The notes: generated from the letters alone by a model not told the origin. A DNA stretch of 64,000 bases from Borrelia coriaceae (GCF_023035295.1 NZ_CP075076.1:682001-746000), one strand, 5' to 3'; positions 48,133 to 58,569 are shown, numbered from the stretch's first letter. Program-made: numbers and translations.

Positions 48133-49372
48133 TGAAAATTTTAGAAACAAAAGTATTTTAGATAAAAGACAAGAGATCAAAAGCCTTTTGGAATTAAGTC
48201 CTTGTGATTTTTTTTATAATTCTGTTGATGAAGATTTTCTTGCTCATATGATAGAGAATTATGTTGGTTATTTAGCCTTACCTGTTGGCATTGTAAAAAA
48301 TTTAAAGATAAATGGAAAATATTATGTTGTTCCTATTGCTACTGAAGAACCGTCAGTTATTGCGGCATTAAATTTTGCAGCTAAAATTCTTGAGAATGCT
48401 AATTTAAGTTATTCTGTGGGTGAAGTGCTGGGCATTGCTCAAGTTTATGTAAAAACAGATAAAGACTTAAGTGATATTCTACTTGGGCTTTTTGAAAAAG
48501 TTGATCTTTGGTCGAAGCCTCTTTTGCATAATATGGAGCTTAGGGGTGGGGGATTTAGAAGATTGTCAACGAAGTTTATTAATGAAATTGGTATTCAAAA
48601 ATTAAATATTTATATAGATGTTTGTGATGCTATGGGTTCAAATTTGTTAAATTCAGTAGCTGAAAGAGTGGCCCATCATATTACTTTAGAGCTTGGGTAT
48701 GAGTGTGTCTTAAAAATTTTAAGTAATGATTCTAATGATTTTGTTGTAAGAGCTACTTTTGAATTGGATATTAATAATTTGCTTAAGGATAATGAGGGAT
48801 CTTGGGCTTTGGCTCAAAATATTTCACTTATTTCTAAAATAGGATTTTTTGAAGAAGAGCGCGCTATTACTAATAATAAAGGCATTATGAATGGTATAAC
48901 GGGTTTATGTGTTGCTACACTTAATGATACAAGGGCACTTGAAGCATGCATACATAAATTTGCCTCAAGAAGTGGCAGGTATTTACCTCTTAGTAAATTT
49001 TATATTTCTGATAAAAACTTGGTTGGAGAAATTGAACTACCATTGCAGGTTGGATTTAAAGGCGGTTCAGCTGGTTCTCATGAAGCAGCTATATTAAGTT
49101 TTAAAATTATGGGGATTGATTGCAAAGAAGAATTTATGGGGATTCTTTCTTGTGTTGGTCTTGCAAGTAATTTTGCAGCTTTAAGAGCACTGGCTCTTGA
49201 TGGAATTCAAAGAGGACATATGAAACTGCATGTTAATAAAGTTTTATATCTTCTTAATAGGGATTATGATGTTTCAAGTTCAGAGAGAGCAGAAATATTA
49301 TTAAAAATGAATGAGAGTGGGATTTATTCTTTTGATTTTGCTTTTAAACTTTTAAAGGACCTGAGAGCTTAG
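48122..49372 (+). CDS. mvaA: HMG-CoA reductase, class II
   Basis: Reduces HMG-CoA to mevalonate, 416 aa from ATG 48122; an ATG at 48098 lies deeper in fni. Class II (bacterial) features: [14 protein letters not shown] with the catalytic Glu (about residues 49-62), DAMGSNLLN (Asp), [13 protein letters not shown], and [10 protein letters not shown] towards the C-terminus. No membrane anchor, unlike eukaryotic enzymes. Note ATLND where most have ATGND. Confidence 0.93.
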   Translation: MKLSENFRNKSILDKRQEIKSLLELSPCDFFYNSVDEDFLAHMIENYVGYLALPVGIVKNLKINGKYYVVPIATEEPSVIAALNFAAKILENANLSYSVGEVLGIAQVYVKTDKDLSDILLGLFEKVDLWSKPLLHNMELRGGGFRRLSTKFINEIGIQKLNIYIDVCDAMGSNLLNSVAERVAHHITLELGYECVLKILSNDSNDFVVRATFELDINNLLKDNEGSWALAQNISLISKIGFFEEERAITNNKGIMNGITGLCVATLNDTRALEACIHKFASRSGRYLPLSKFYISDKNLVGEIELPLQVGFKGGSAGSHEAAILSFKIMGIDCKEEFMGILSCVGLASNFAALRALALDGIQRGHMKLHVNKVLYLLNRDYDVSSSERAEILLKMNESGIYSFDFAFKLLKDLRA

Positions 49373-49373
49373 T

Positions 49374-50312
49374 ATGAAGATTAGATGTAAGGTAAACCCT
49401 AGTTTAGCTTTAATTAAGTATTGGGGAAAGAAAGATAAATTTTTAAATATTCCAGCTACTTCAAGTATTGCTGTAAGTATTGATGAGTTTTATTCAATAA
49501 GCGAACTTGAATTGTCATGTAAGGATGAAATAATTTTAAATTCAAGGACTGTTGTATTGAAAGAGAGAGAAATCAATTTTTTTAATTATGCAAGGAAAAT
49601 TATCAATGAACCAAATGTTGGGTTTAGGGTGATTAGTGAAAATAATTTTCCAACAGCTGCAGGTCTTGCAAGTTCAAGTTCTGGTTTTGCATCTATTGCT
49701 GCTTGTATTTTAAAATATTTTAATCAATATTCTCATCAAAAAGCTTCACAGCTTGCAAGAATAGGTTCAGCTTCAGCATCAAGAGCTATTTACGGTGGAT
49801 TTACATTGTTAAAAGAAGGGGCTATGAATGCATTTCGGCTAAATAGTTTCGATCATTTTAGTGATCTGTGTATAATATTTGCTATAGTTGATAGCAGAGC
49901 AAAAGAGATTTCTTCAAGGGTTGCCATGGAAATTTGCAAGCAAGAGAAGTTTTATTGGGATGCTTGGATTAAATCTAGTCGTAATATATTGAAGGAAGCT
50001 TTATATTTTTTTTTAAAAGGAGATTTTAACGGATTTGGTCTTAAAATTGTAAAAAGTTATCAGTGTATGTTTGCTTTAATGCTATCATCTTCCATTATTT
50101 ACTTTAAAAGTAATACTATAAAATTAATAAATTATATAGCCACTCTTAGGCGTAGAGGTATTTCTGTTTTTGAAACGATGGATGCTGGGCCACAAGTTAA
50201 GGTATTGTGTTTAAAGAAAGATTTGGAGTTGGTTTTGACTGAACTTACTAGTAATTTTAAAGATGTTAATTTTGTTGTTTCAAGGATTGGAAGTGGTTTG
50301 GAATGGATGTAG
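49374..50312 (+). CDS. mvaD: Diphosphomevalonate decarboxylase
   Basis: ATP-dependent decarboxylation of mevalonate diphosphate to isopentenyl diphosphate. GHMP-kinase fold, 312 aa. N-terminal SLALIKYWGKKDKFLNIPAT (about 9-28) is diagnostic; AGLASSSSGFAS (about 99-110) is the GHMP nucleotide loop; VFETMDAGPQVKVL holds the catalytic Asp. One base after mvaA and overlapping the next gene by 10. Confidence 0.95.
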   Translation: MKIRCKVNPSLALIKYWGKKDKFLNIPATSSIAVSIDEFYSISELELSCKDEIILNSRTVVLKEREINFFNYARKIINEPNVGFRVISENNFPTAAGLASSSSGFASIAACILKYFNQYSHQKASQLARIGSASASRAIYGGFTLLKEGAMNAFRLNSFDHFSDLCIIFAIVDSRAKEISSRVAMEICKQEKFYWDAWIKSSRNILKEALYFFLKGDFNGFGLKIVKSYQCMFALMLSSSIIYFKSNTIKLINYIATLRRRGISVFETMDAGPQVKVLCLKKDLELVLTELTSNFKDVNFVVSRIGSGLEWM

Positions 50313-51241
50313 TTAATTTTTCAGTGCCTGGCAATTTGCTTTTAATGGGTGAATATTCTATTTTGGAAGAAGATGGTTTTGGGCTTGCAATTGCAATCAA
50401 GGAGAGAGCTTATTTTTCTTTTAGGAAAAGTGATACTTGGCGTTTCTTTTCTAAAAAAACTAAAATTGATGATTTTACTTTAATAGAAAATAATGATGAT
50501 TTTATTTTTAAGATGTTTAGATATTTGAGTCAAAAATATTTTGCTAATTTGGAAACTTTATTTTTTGATGTTTATGTTGATACAAGTAATTTTTTTTTAA
50601 ATAATGGGATAAAAAAAGGATTTGGTTCAAGTGCTGTTGTTGCTGTTGGGATTGTATGTGGAATTTTGTTGATTTTGAATAATAATTATTTTGATAAAGA
50701 TAAAGTTTTTGTGTATTGTTTAGAAGCTTACAGATATGCCCAAGGAGGTATGGGTAGTGGATATGATATTGCTACTAGTCTTTTTGGTGGTGTTGTTCGC
50801 TTTAAAGGGGGCAATTCTCCTGCATATGAGATTTTAGAGAAGATATGCTTTAATAATTTTTATTTAATGAGAGGTTCCAATCCAGTTAAGACTACTAGTG
50901 CTATTATTAAGTATAATGAATGTAGGGCTTCTTTAATGAGTTTTATCAAAGACGTTAATATGATAATTAAAGATATTATTCTTGATATTAGTAATTCTTC
51001 TGGTTCTTTACTCTCTGGTTTGAAGTTGGCAAAAAATATAGGTTTGGACATTGGGAAGCGGATAGGTATTTCTGCTAGTTTGCCTTTAAATCTTTCTTAT
51101 CTTGAGGATGAATGTACCTTAATTAAGGCTTTAGGTGCTGGGAATGAAACTTTTTTAGTCTATGAGCCAAATCTTGAAATTTTTGAGCAATTTAATATTG
51201 AACCAATAAGTCTAGATTTAGATGGTGTTAAATTTCAGTAA
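50303..51241 (+). CDS. mvaK2: Phosphomevalonate kinase
   Basis: Adds the second phosphate to mevalonate-5-phosphate. GHMP kinase, 312 aa: PGNLLLMGEYSILEEDGFGL (about 9-28), KGFGSSAVVAVG (nucleotide loop, about 111-122), GGMGSGYDIATSLFGG (about 149-164) and a C-terminal ALGAGNETF. Distinguished from mevalonate kinase by order and by this GSGYD motif. Confidence 0.92.
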   Translation: MDVVNFSVPGNLLLMGEYSILEEDGFGLAIAIKERAYFSFRKSDTWRFFSKKTKIDDFTLIENNDDFIFKMFRYLSQKYFANLETLFFDVYVDTSNFFLNNGIKKGFGSSAVVAVGIVCGILLILNNNYFDKDKVFVYCLEAYRYAQGGMGSGYDIATSLFGGVVRFKGGNSPAYEILEKICFNNFYLMRGSNPVKTTSAIIKYNECRASLMSFIKDVNMIIKDIILDISNSSGSLLSGLKLAKNIGLDIGKRIGISASLPLNLSYLEDECTLIKALGAGNETFLVYEPNLEIFEQFNIEPISLDLDGVKFQ

Positions 51242-52135
51242 ATGTTTATAATAAAAAAGCCTGCTAAAATACTATTCTTGGGCGAACATAGTGCTGTATA
51301 TGGTTTTCCAGTGATTGGTGCTACGCTACCTCTTTATATGTACTTGGTTTATGCCTTTTCTGATTCTTGGAGATACTTGGGGGCGCCTTCTTTAAAAATA
51401 GATGAAGTAATACGTTTTATTGATAAGAATTTTAATAAAGTTAGACCCATTGAATTTTTAATATTTTCTCAGATTCCAGTTGGATTGGGATTTGGTTCTT
51501 CTGCTAGTCTTAGTTTATGTTTTGCCGAATATATTGTAGGGCATGATGAATATTGTACTTATGATAAAATTTTGTTGGCAAGGGAAATTGAAAATATTTT
51601 TCATGGCAAGTCTTCCGGTATGGATATTTTGCTTGTTGAATTAGATGGAACTTTTTATTTAGAGAATAAAAATGGTGCTTTAAGTTATCAAAAAATAGCC
51701 TTTTGTAATTTTTACTTTTTGATTGGAGCAGTCAAAAGGGAGTGTACAACAGATAAGATCATATCTGATTTGAATTACATGATTTCTCGTGATAATAATC
51801 GATTTGAAATTATTAAGGAGCTTGGTTGTATTGTTAAAGATTCTTATTTTGCTTTTGATAAACAAGATATTGTTTTACTGGCTAATAATATGAGTATTGC
51901 AAATGATTATTTAAATTTTTTAGGTTTATCTTCAAAGATCCTTGATTATATAATAAATAAAGGTAGAGAATTTAATGCTCTTGCTGGCAAATTGAGTGGT
52001 GCTGGTAGGGGTGGTGCTTTTATTTTGCTTTTTCAGGATAAAAATGAGGCTAGTTTATGCCTAGAAGAATTAAGTAAAGATTTAGATAAAAGTAATATTA
52101 ACTTGGTTGTTCCCCTTAGAATATGTAATTGTTAA
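51242..52135 (+). CDS. mvaK1: Mevalonate kinase
   Basis: Phosphorylates mevalonate, 297 aa. PAKILFLGEHSAVYGFPVIG (about 7-26), LGFGSSASLSLC (about 81-92), HGKSSGMDILLV (about 122-133) and LSGAGRGGAF near the end are standard. Last gene of the operon; its ATG follows the previous stop directly. The encoded pathway from mvaS to fni is complete. Confidence 0.94.
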   Translation: MFIIKKPAKILFLGEHSAVYGFPVIGATLPLYMYLVYAFSDSWRYLGAPSLKIDEVIRFIDKNFNKVRPIEFLIFSQIPVGLGFGSSASLSLCFAEYIVGHDEYCTYDKILLAREIENIFHGKSSGMDILLVELDGTFYLENKNGALSYQKIAFCNFYFLIGAVKRECTTDKIISDLNYMISRDNNRFEIIKELGCIVKDSYFAFDKQDIVLLANNMSIANDYLNFLGLSSKILDYIINKGREFNALAGKLSGAGRGGAFILLFQDKNEASLCLEELSKDLDKSNINLVVPLRICNC

Positions 52136-52285
52136 CTTATGTTGAGGATATACTAGTTAAATACGTTTGCTTAAAGTTAAGGAATTGCAATTACGTAGTA
52201 CCTTTATAGTCATTTAAAGAGAAGTTGATATAAACTTCTTAAGTTGATTTTAAGGTTTAGCTTTAATTATCGTTTCCCTACCAGT

Positions 52286-52306
52286 AAAAAAGGCTAAAAC
52301 TGTGCC
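52286..52306 (-). terminator. Weak terminator candidate after tRNA-Val
   Basis: On the minus strand a three-bp GGC/GCC stem with a nine-base loop is followed by TTTTTT, 27 bases after the tRNA 3' end. The stem is short, so confidence is low. Confidence 0.3.
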
Positions 52307-52332
52307 TTAGATTAGACTGGATAAAACAATGT

Positions 52333-52406
52333 TGGGTTCAGAGGGATTCGAACCCCCGACATCTTGCTTGTAAGGCAAGCGCTCTGACCGTCTGAACTAT
52401 GAACCC
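52333..52406 (-). tRNA. tRNA-Val (anticodon UAC)
   Basis: 74-base cloverleaf on the minus strand. Acceptor GGGTTCA/TGAACCC, D stem GTTC/GAGC, anticodon stem CTTGC/GCAAG around loop CTTACAA (anticodon TAC, reading GUA), five-base variable loop, T stem GGGGG/CCCTC with loop TTCGAAT, discriminator A. CCA is not encoded and must be added. Convergent with the mevalonate operon. Confidence 0.95.
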
Positions 52407-52458
52407 TTTTAATACTGAGGAACATTATATAAAATAAGTTTAATTTATGTCAATTTAT

Positions 52459-52902
52459 TTAGAATTTTTCTCCAAAAATTACTACAAATATGTTTTTTTT
52501 GTCCTGTGTGGGTAGTACATACCCTCCCATTTTACTTGTGTCTTTATTTAAGAGAGCTGCTTTGTGTGTTTTACTTTTAAGCCAGGCTCCCGTTACGTCT
52601 TTAACCTCGAATCCTGATGCTAAAATTTCTCTTATCCTACAAAAATGTTGATCATATTTTTTTACTCTTTGCATAGGAGTTGTGCCAAAAAGTGTGTGGG
52701 TTAATACTTTGTTTTCGTTAAGATTGATTGCATATTCTTTTGCCACTCTTTCAAGGGTTTTGTCTATTTCTAGCTTTTTTAAGTTTAGTTCATTTCTTAA
52801 TTTATGAATTGATGAATAAAGAAATTCTAGGTCTTCATTTATACCTAAGAGTGTAATTTGACTTATAAAAATTAAAATAATAGGAATAAATTTCTTTTGC
52901 AT
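52459..52902 (-). CDS. CAP/SCP-domain secreted protein
   Basis: 147 aa. Signal-like N-terminus (residues about 3-18), with no lipobox Cys. The CAP fold is supported by LEFLYSSIHKLRNELNLKKLEID, NKVLTHTLFGTTPMQRVKKY (His and the usual CAP1-like region, about 69-88), and ASGFEVKDVTGAWLKSKTHKAALLN (about 94-118, CAP2-like) ending VVIFGEKF. Matches BB0689, described as an outer-surface CAP protein; the absence of a lipid-linked Cys here makes surface anchoring uncertain. Confidence 0.82.
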   Translation of the reverse strand: MQKKFIPIILIFISQITLLGINEDLEFLYSSIHKLRNELNLKKLEIDKTLERVAKEYAINLNENKVLTHTLFGTTPMQRVKKYDQHFCRIREILASGFEVKDVTGAWLKSKTHKAALLNKDTSKMGGYVLPTQDKKNIFVVIFGEKF

Positions 52903-52972
52903 AATAAGCCCTGCTTATATTAAAATAATATCATTATAGCATATATTTAATTATTTTTATTAGGAGAATGAT

Positions 52973-53497
52973 ATGTCAACTTATTTAAGTTATTTGAAAT
53001 TGGATGATTTAGATAAAATAAATTTGAAGCTTCAAGAATTGTTAGCAGGCCTTCATGTGTTTTATGCTAATCTGAGAGGTATTCATTGGAATATAAAGGA
53101 TGTTAATTTTTTTGTGATTCATAAAAAAATTGAAAAACTTTATGATTATGTTGCAGAAGTTATCGATATTTTGGCTGAGAGATCTAGAGCACTGGGATAT
53201 GATTCTGAGTTTAGATGTTCTGAATTTATTAAGAAATCATTTATTGATGAGATTAGTTTAGATATCACTTCAAGTTTTGTGCCTTCAATTAGCAGTGTTG
53301 TTGATAATCTTAATGAGATTCTTAAACATATGTCTGAAGCAAGATGTTTTATTGATAGTACTTCTGATTATGGTACAGCCAATGTTTTAGATGATATGAT
53401 TGTTTCTTTTGAAAAATATTTATGGATGTATAGATCTTTGTTAAGTAATTCTGTGTGTTCATGTCATAAGAGAGAATGTTGTACTGAAAAGCATTGA
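52973..53497 (+). CDS. napA: Dps-family miniferritin NapA (BicA)
   Basis: 174 aa. Four-helix Dps with the ferroxidase motif [25 protein letters not shown] (His, Asp/Glu; residues about 36-60). The C-terminal tail [13 protein letters not shown] has four Cys and two His and is the Borrelia-specific metal-binding extension, reported to hold copper and other metals. Protects against oxidative and metal stress; BosR regulates it in B. burgdorferi. SD TAGGAGA. Confidence 0.95.
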   Translation: MSTYLSYLKLDDLDKINLKLQELLAGLHVFYANLRGIHWNIKDVNFFVIHKKIEKLYDYVAEVIDILAERSRALGYDSEFRCSEFIKKSFIDEISLDITSSFVPSISSVVDNLNEILKHMSEARCFIDSTSDYGTANVLDDMIVSFEKYLWMYRSLLSNSVCSCHKRECCTEKH

Positions 53498-53507
53498 TCT
53501 TGTGATA

Positions 53508-53516
53508 TGATATAAT
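53508..53516 (+). promoter_or_regulatory. Extended -10 promoter of fusA2
   Basis: TGATATAAT (TGn plus TATAAT, 53508-53516) in the napA-fusA2 gap. No good -35. Predicted leader about 100 bases, which includes the hairpin at 53579-53604. Confidence 0.5.
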
Positions 53517-53578
53517 GATATTTTTGAATATTTATTTTATATATCTTAATTAATCATATAATTATGATTTAATTGAAG

Positions 53579-53604
53579 AAGGCTATAGCATAATCTATAG
53601 CTTT
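53579..53604 (+). terminator. Terminator-like hairpin just upstream of fusA2
   Basis: AAGGCTATAG (53579-53588) pairs with CTATAGCTTT (53595-53604; one G-U pair), loop CATAAT, next bases T and A. It lies 20 bases before the fusA2 ATG, so any fusA2 transcript must pass through it; it could be a leaky napA terminator or an attenuator. Confidence 0.6.
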
Positions 53605-53624
53605 TATGATATTTGAGGGCTTTT

Positions 53625-55634
53625 ATGGAAATTAGAAATATTGGAATTATGGCACATATTGATGCTGGAAAAACTACAACTACAGAGAGAATTATATATT
53701 ATACTGGTAGAACTCATAAGATAGGAGATGTTGATTCTGGAAATACTATTACTGATTGGATGGTACAAGAACAAGATAGGGGTATTACAATTAGTTCCGC
53801 TGCTATTACTTGCTATTGGAAAAATCATCAAATAAATATTATTGATACTCCTGGACATGTAGATTTTACAGCTGAAGTTGAGAGGTCTCTTCGTGTTCTT
53901 GATGGAGGTATTGTGGTTTTTAGTGCTGTTGATGGAATTCAGGCGCAAACTGAGACGGTTTGGAGACAGGCATCAAAGTATGGTATTCCACGACTTGCTT
54001 ATGTTAATAAAATGGACCGTGTAGGAGCCAATTTTTTTAAGGTCGTTGAGGATATAAAAAATAAATTTGGTATAGTTCCAATAATTTTACAAATTCCAAT
54101 TGGAAGTGAAAATAGCTTTGAAGGCGTTATAGATATTATTCGCAATAAAGAGTTGCATTTTGAATTTAGGGATGGCAAGCCTATTGTGATTGAAGATGTG
54201 GTTCGTGATGAATTTGTTGAAAATGTTAAAATTTTTAGTGAAAATTTAATAGATTCTCTTAGTAATTTTAGTGAACAGCTTACTAAGCTTTTTCTTGAAA
54301 ATTCTGTTATCGATGATTTTTTTATAATTTCAGAGATTAGGCGATGTACTATTGGTGGTTTTGTTATACCTGTTTTAATGGGCACTAGTCTTAAAAATAT
54401 TGGTATAGAACCTTTAATAGATGCGATTGTGGATTATCTTCCAGATCCTTTTGAGAAAAAAATCAATGCTTATTCTTTAAAAACAGATAGAAGTGTTTCA
54501 ATTGATCTTGCAAATGAACAAAAGTTATCCGCGCTTGTGTTTAAGGTTCAATATTGTAGTGCAATTGCAGCGCATCTTTATTTTATTAGAGTATATTCAG
54601 GAACACTTAATTCATCTAAAAAAGTTGTGAGTATTGCAAAGAATAAGCGTGAAAAATTCACAAGGATTTTTCGTATTTTTTCAAATAAAAATGAGCCAAT
54701 TGATGAACTTAAAGCAGGTGATATTGGAGCAGTTATCGGACTTAAACATTCTATAACGGGAGATACTCTTGTTGAAGAGGGCAATGAGATTATGCTTGAG
54801 TCTTTAGTATTTCCAGAGCCAGTTGTCTTAATATCTATTGAGCCAGAGAGAGCATCTGATGATGCTAGACTTAAAGAAGTTCTTGAAATCATTGCTAAAG
54901 AGGATCCTACGTTTAGTTATAAGGAAAGTAAAGAGACGGGGCAATTATTGGTGTCTGGAATGGGCGAACTACATCTTGAAATTATTATTATGAGAATTAG
55001 AGATGATTTTAAGCTTAATGTTTATACAGGTAAGCCCCAAGTGAGCTATAGAGAAAGTTTGAGTTTGACAGTTAATGATGTATTTGAATTTGTTAATGTG
55101 TTTGCGGGTAAGGAACTTAGTTTAAAAATTGGTATGATTGTTAGTCCTTTAGTAAGAGGTGAGGGCAATAAGATTGAGTTTGAGTGCAATGTTGAGCCTT
55201 TGTTTAAATCTGCAATATTAAAGGGTATTACTTCTTCCTTTTCGAGTGGCATTATTGGGTATCCTATTATTGATACGGGAGTTAAGATTATTTCATTAGA
55301 TTATGATAGAGCTAAGGTTAATGAGTCTATTATTGAATCAATAACAGGTTTTGCTTTTAATGAATTTTTTAAAAAGGCAAATCCTATTAAGCTCGAGCCA
55401 ATAATGATGTTAGAAATTAGAACGCCTATTGAGTATACAGGGGAGGTTATTTCTACATTGAATTTTGTTGGTGGCATTGTTCATTCCATTAGTAATATTG
55501 AGGACTATGAAATAATAAGAGCTGAAGCGGCTTTTGAAAAACTTTTCGGATATACTTCTATTTTAAGAAGCGCTACTAAGGGGCGGGGGGTGGTTACTAT
55601 GGAATTTTCATATTTTAAAGAAAAGTGTGAGTGA
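53625..55634 (+). CDS. fusA2: Elongation factor G paralogue EF-G2
   Basis: 669 aa from ATG 53625; a TTG at 53613 is too close to the hairpin. G1 [14 protein letters not shown] (about 10-23), G2 region [12 protein letters not shown]3 DTPGHVDF, G4 NKMDR. Domains II to V follow, with [12 protein letters not shown] and a C-terminal [17 protein letters not shown]. In B. burgdorferi the homologue works in ribosome recycling with RRF while EF-G1 does translocation. Only moderate similarity to housekeeping EF-G is expected, and the short length compared with 690-700 aa fits this. Confidence 0.93.
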   Translation: MEIRNIGIMAHIDAGKTTTTERIIYYTGRTHKIGDVDSGNTITDWMVQEQDRGITISSAAITCYWKNHQINIIDTPGHVDFTAEVERSLRVLDGGIVVFSAVDGIQAQTETVWRQASKYGIPRLAYVNKMDRVGANFFKVVEDIKNKFGIVPIILQIPIGSENSFEGVIDIIRNKELHFEFRDGKPIVIEDVVRDEFVENVKIFSENLIDSLSNFSEQLTKLFLENSVIDDFFIISEIRRCTIGGFVIPVLMGTSLKNIGIEPLIDAIVDYLPDPFEKKINAYSLKTDRSVSIDLANEQKLSALVFKVQYCSAIAAHLYFIRVYSGTLNSSKKVVSIAKNKREKFTRIFRIFSNKNEPIDELKAGDIGAVIGLKHSITGDTLVEEGNEIMLESLVFPEPVVLISIEPERASDDARLKEVLEIIAKEDPTFSYKESKETGQLLVSGMGELHLEIIIMRIRDDFKLNVYTGKPQVSYRESLSLTVNDVFEFVNVFAGKELSLKIGMIVSPLVRGEGNKIEFECNVEPLFKSAILKGITSSFSSGIIGYPIIDTGVKIISLDYDRAKVNESIIESITGFAFNEFFKKANPIKLEPIMMLEIRTPIEYTGEVISTLNFVGGIVHSISNIEDYEIIRAEAAFEKLFGYTSILRSATKGRGVVTMEFSYFKEKCE

Positions 55635-55950
55635 TCATTTTTAAAATGTTTGTAAATTAATTTGTGCGTAATTCCATGCATTTAAGCTATATGATTTATA
55701 TTTGTTTGACGTTTTATTTCTTCTTATTGTTTTAAAGTTTTGCTAATGATTTTCTTTAATTGTTAGCTATTGAAGTTTATATTTTAATGATTTGTTGGAT
55801 GATTTCCGTAGTTAATAAATATAAGATTTTTTTTGTTATTAAAAAAGATTTTTTTTGTCTTATAAGTGCTACTAGAATATTAAGGTGATTTTTTGATATT
55901 ATGTCTTAATATTAATATTTTTTTATTTTAAAAATAAAGGAGGTTATGTT
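55635..55950. other. Gene-free 316-bp region upstream of the ROK gene
   Basis: No ORF worth reporting. It holds two copies of AAGATTTTTTTTGT (55823-55836 and 55845-55858, 22 bases apart), several T-tracts, and a possible promoter for the downstream gene (TTGATA near 55893 and AT-rich hexamers after it). A 7-3-7 inverted repeat lies at its end. Confidence 0.6.
55922..55938 (+). promoter_or_regulatory. Inverted repeat next to the ROK gene SD
   Basis: TTTATTT-TAA-AAATAAA lies directly before AAAGGAGG. ROK repressors often bind AT-rich inverted repeats and control themselves, so this may be an operator; AT content also makes a chance match likely. Confidence 0.35.
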
Positions 55951-57159
55951 ATGCAGGGTGAGAACATGGTTTCAATTAGAGGTGGTAATAGAAAAAAGAT
56001 ACTCCTTAGCTTAAAGAATATGCAATATTCAAGGACAGATTTAGCTCGTAAATTATCATTGACAAATGCGGCTATGACTATTCTTACTAATCATATGATC
56101 AAGGAGAATATTTTAGTTGAAGTTGGTTCAAAGGAATCAGGCATTAAAAAGCATGGGCGAAAAGAAATACTTCTTGATATTAATAAAGATTTTGCATATT
56201 CAATGGGAGTAATTATTTCAAGTAATTATTTTCAAATAGGAATTGCAAACCTTAAATGTGAGGTTTTAATAAGTGAGACTTATTCTTTTGAACCACCAGT
56301 TAGTGCTTATGAGATTTTGGAAAAAATTAAAGATCATATGATTGAGATTATTTGGAAACATAATTTTTCAAGGGATAAATTTATTGGTTTAGGATTTAGT
56401 ATTACTGGTGTTATTAAGGATAAGGAATCTGGTATTGTTAATGATAGTCATGGTGCGTGGGTTGAAAAAGATGTTCCTGTGAAGGCTATATTAGAGGAGT
56501 ATTTTTCACTTACAGTGTATCTTGAGAGTTATGTTAAGAACTTGTCTCTTGCTGAATTCATGGGTAAAAATGTGGATAACATTATGTTTTTCGATTATAC
56601 AGATACAGCAGAACTTTCTATTTGGGCTGGTGGTAATGTTTATGCTGGATTTAATAATAAATCTGGTATGGTTAGTCATATGGTAATTGATTATGGGGGA
56701 GAGAAAAATTGCCCTACATGTGGGAATAAAGGTTGTGTTAATATGTTGATATCTAATTTTGCACTTCAGCGTTTGATTTCAAAGGAATTTATGAATGGAG
56801 AGATTCCTGAACTTTATGACAAATATGAGAGTAGACTTAAAAAAGTTACTATATATGATATTTTTGCTCTTCATGATAAGTATGATTTTATACATAAAAT
56901 AATGGAAGATACAGTAAAATATTTAGCGATAGTTATTATTAATATTCAAAGGGTTCTTGATTTTAATTATTTAGTCCTTTATGGGCAAAGTTTTAAACTT
57001 AAGAGTTTTTTTGATCTATTAAAAAAAGAAATAAAAAGATTGAATAAGGAGAGCATAATATTAAAGCTTAGTTCTCTAGATACTGAAGTATCTGTTGTTG
57101 GGCCTGCTTCTAGTGTTATATTTAATAAATTTTATTTGACTGGTGGAGATATTGATTAA
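55951..57159 (+). CDS. ROK-family transcriptional repressor (XylR/NagC-like)
   Basis: 402 aa from ATG 55951, SD AAGGAGG. N-terminal winged helix (about 10-75) with SRTDLARKLSLTNAAMTILT and HGRKEILLDIN, followed by the ROK sugar-binding fold (about 80-400). Zinc site CPTCGNKGC (residues about 254-262). The N-terminal kinase phosphate loop DxGxTxxxxG is absent, fitting a repressor rather than a sugar kinase. Ligand unknown; nanE and ptsG in this window are possible targets (inference). Confidence 0.88.
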   Translation: MQGENMVSIRGGNRKKILLSLKNMQYSRTDLARKLSLTNAAMTILTNHMIKENILVEVGSKESGIKKHGRKEILLDINKDFAYSMGVIISSNYFQIGIANLKCEVLISETYSFEPPVSAYEILEKIKDHMIEIIWKHNFSRDKFIGLGFSITGVIKDKESGIVNDSHGAWVEKDVPVKAILEEYFSLTVYLESYVKNLSLAEFMGKNVDNIMFFDYTDTAELSIWAGGNVYAGFNNKSGMVSHMVIDYGGEKNCPTCGNKGCVNMLISNFALQRLISKEFMNGEIPELYDKYESRLKKVTIYDIFALHDKYDFIHKIMEDTVKYLAIVIINIQRVLDFNYLVLYGQSFKLKSFFDLLKKEIKRLNKESIILKLSSLDTEVSVVGPASSVIFNKFYLTGGDID

Positions 57160-57219
57160 TATTTTCTTTTTTTGTATTGTATACTTTATAGGATTTTTGA
57201 CAAATGAAGGTGATTTTTA

Positions 57220-58569
57220 GTGTTTGAGAATTTAGGTGCAGGTTTTAGAGATTTTGTAAAGTATATCTCTGGGAAATCTGTGATAAATGAGAAAAATATT
57301 GAAGCAGCTGTTGACACCATTAAAAATGCCTTAATTGAAGCTGATGTTAATTTAAGGGTAGTAAGACGTTTTGTAAACTCTGTTGTCGAAGAGGCAAAAG
57401 GGATTAAAGTTTTAAGGGGTATTGATCCTAAGTCTCAATTTATTAAGATTGTTAATGATAAACTTATAAATTTTTTAGGTGATAAGCATTCTGAGCTTAT
57501 TTTAAACCCTATTAATAAATTGTCATGTATTTTAATGCTTGGACTTCAGGGTTCTGGAAAAACTACAACATGTGCAAAGCTTGCTATGCGACTTAAATCA
57601 GAAAATCGAAAAGTTCTTCTTGTTGCTGCGGATACTTTTAGAGCAGCAGCGATTGAGCAGATAAAGGTTTTGGGGCTGCAAATAGGTGTTTCTGTTTTTT
57701 CTCTTGAAGGTGAGAGTGATCCTATTAAAGTTGTGAAAAAGTCTATCGAATATGCTAAAGCAGATCTTTTTGATACTGTAATAGTAGATACTAGAGGACG
57801 CCTTGAGATTGAAGATTTGTTGCTAAGAGAAATAGTAAAGATTAAAGATATTATAACTCCTACAGAAACAATATTAGTTGCCGATGCAATGACGGGCCAA
57901 GTTGCTGTAAATATTGCTAAAGAATTTAATGATAGTGTTGGAATTACGGGTGTAATTTTTACAAAATTTGATTCTGATGCTAGGAGTGGTGCTGTACTAT
58001 CACTTAAGACTATTTGCGGTGCGCCTATTAAATTTGTTGGCGTTGGAGAGAAGCCTGAGGATCTTGATGTTTTTTATCCAGATAGAGTTGCTTCACGAAT
58101 TCTTGGTATGGGAGATGTTGTTAGTCTTGTTGAAAAAGCCCAAAGTGTTATAGATAAAGAAGAGGCTTTAAGATTTGAGGAAAAATTTAGAAAAGCTAAC
58201 TTTAATTTTGAAGATTATTTAAATCAATTTAAGTATATGCGTAATATGGGTGGGATTTCTAGTTTGATGGGGATGCTTCCAGGCATATCATCAGAGATGT
58301 TAGGACGTGGTCTTAATGAGAAAGAGCTTAAAAGAGAGGAGGCAATCATTCTTTCTATGACTAAGAGAGAGAGGCTAAATCCTGTCATTTTAAATAGCCC
58401 TTCAAGGAAGAAAAGAGTGGCTTTGGGAAGTGGAACGACGATTTTTGAGGTAAATAAGCTTATTAAGAAATTTAGTCAGATGGTTTTAATGATGAAAAAA
58501 ATGAAAAATAAGAGCTTTCAAAATAAGATAGCATCTCTTTTGGGAGGTAAAGGAGGAATTGTAGATTGA
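57220..58569 (+). CDS. ffh: Signal recognition particle GTPase Ffh
   Basis: 449 aa, GTG start with GAAGGTG upstream. N domain, then G domain with GLQGSGKTTTCAKLAM (about 108-123), DTRGRL and TKFDSDARSGA, and a Met-rich M domain (about 325-445: MRNMGGISSLMGMLPG, MVLMMKKMKNK) that binds 4.5S RNA and signal sequences. Guides inner-membrane proteins to FtsY. Heads the ribosome/tRNA operon. Confidence 0.97.
   Translation: MFENLGAGFRDFVKYISGKSVINEKNIEAAVDTIKNALIEADVNLRVVRRFVNSVVEEAKGIKVLRGIDPKSQFIKIVNDKLINFLGDKHSELILNPINKLSCILMLGLQGSGKTTTCAKLAMRLKSENRKVLLVAADTFRAAAIEQIKVLGLQIGVSVFSLEGESDPIKVVKKSIEYAKADLFDTVIVDTRGRLEIEDLLLREIVKIKDIITPTETILVADAMTGQVAVNIAKEFNDSVGITGVIFTKFDSDARSGAVLSLKTICGAPIKFVGVGEKPEDLDVFYPDRVASRILGMGDVVSLVEKAQSVIDKEEALRFEEKFRKANFNFEDYLNQFKYMRNMGGISSLMGMLPGISSEMLGRGLNEKELKREEAIILSMTKRERLNPVILNSPSRKKRVALGSGTTIFEVNKLIKKFSQMVLMMKKMKNKSFQNKIASLLGGKGGIVD

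Noticed and set aside
52136..52332. Possible small structured RNA between the mevalonate operon and tRNA-Val
   Set aside because: Only one seven-bp hairpin (AGAAGTT/AACTTCT) and a weak terminator were found; no tmRNA tag, 6S or SRP features visible.
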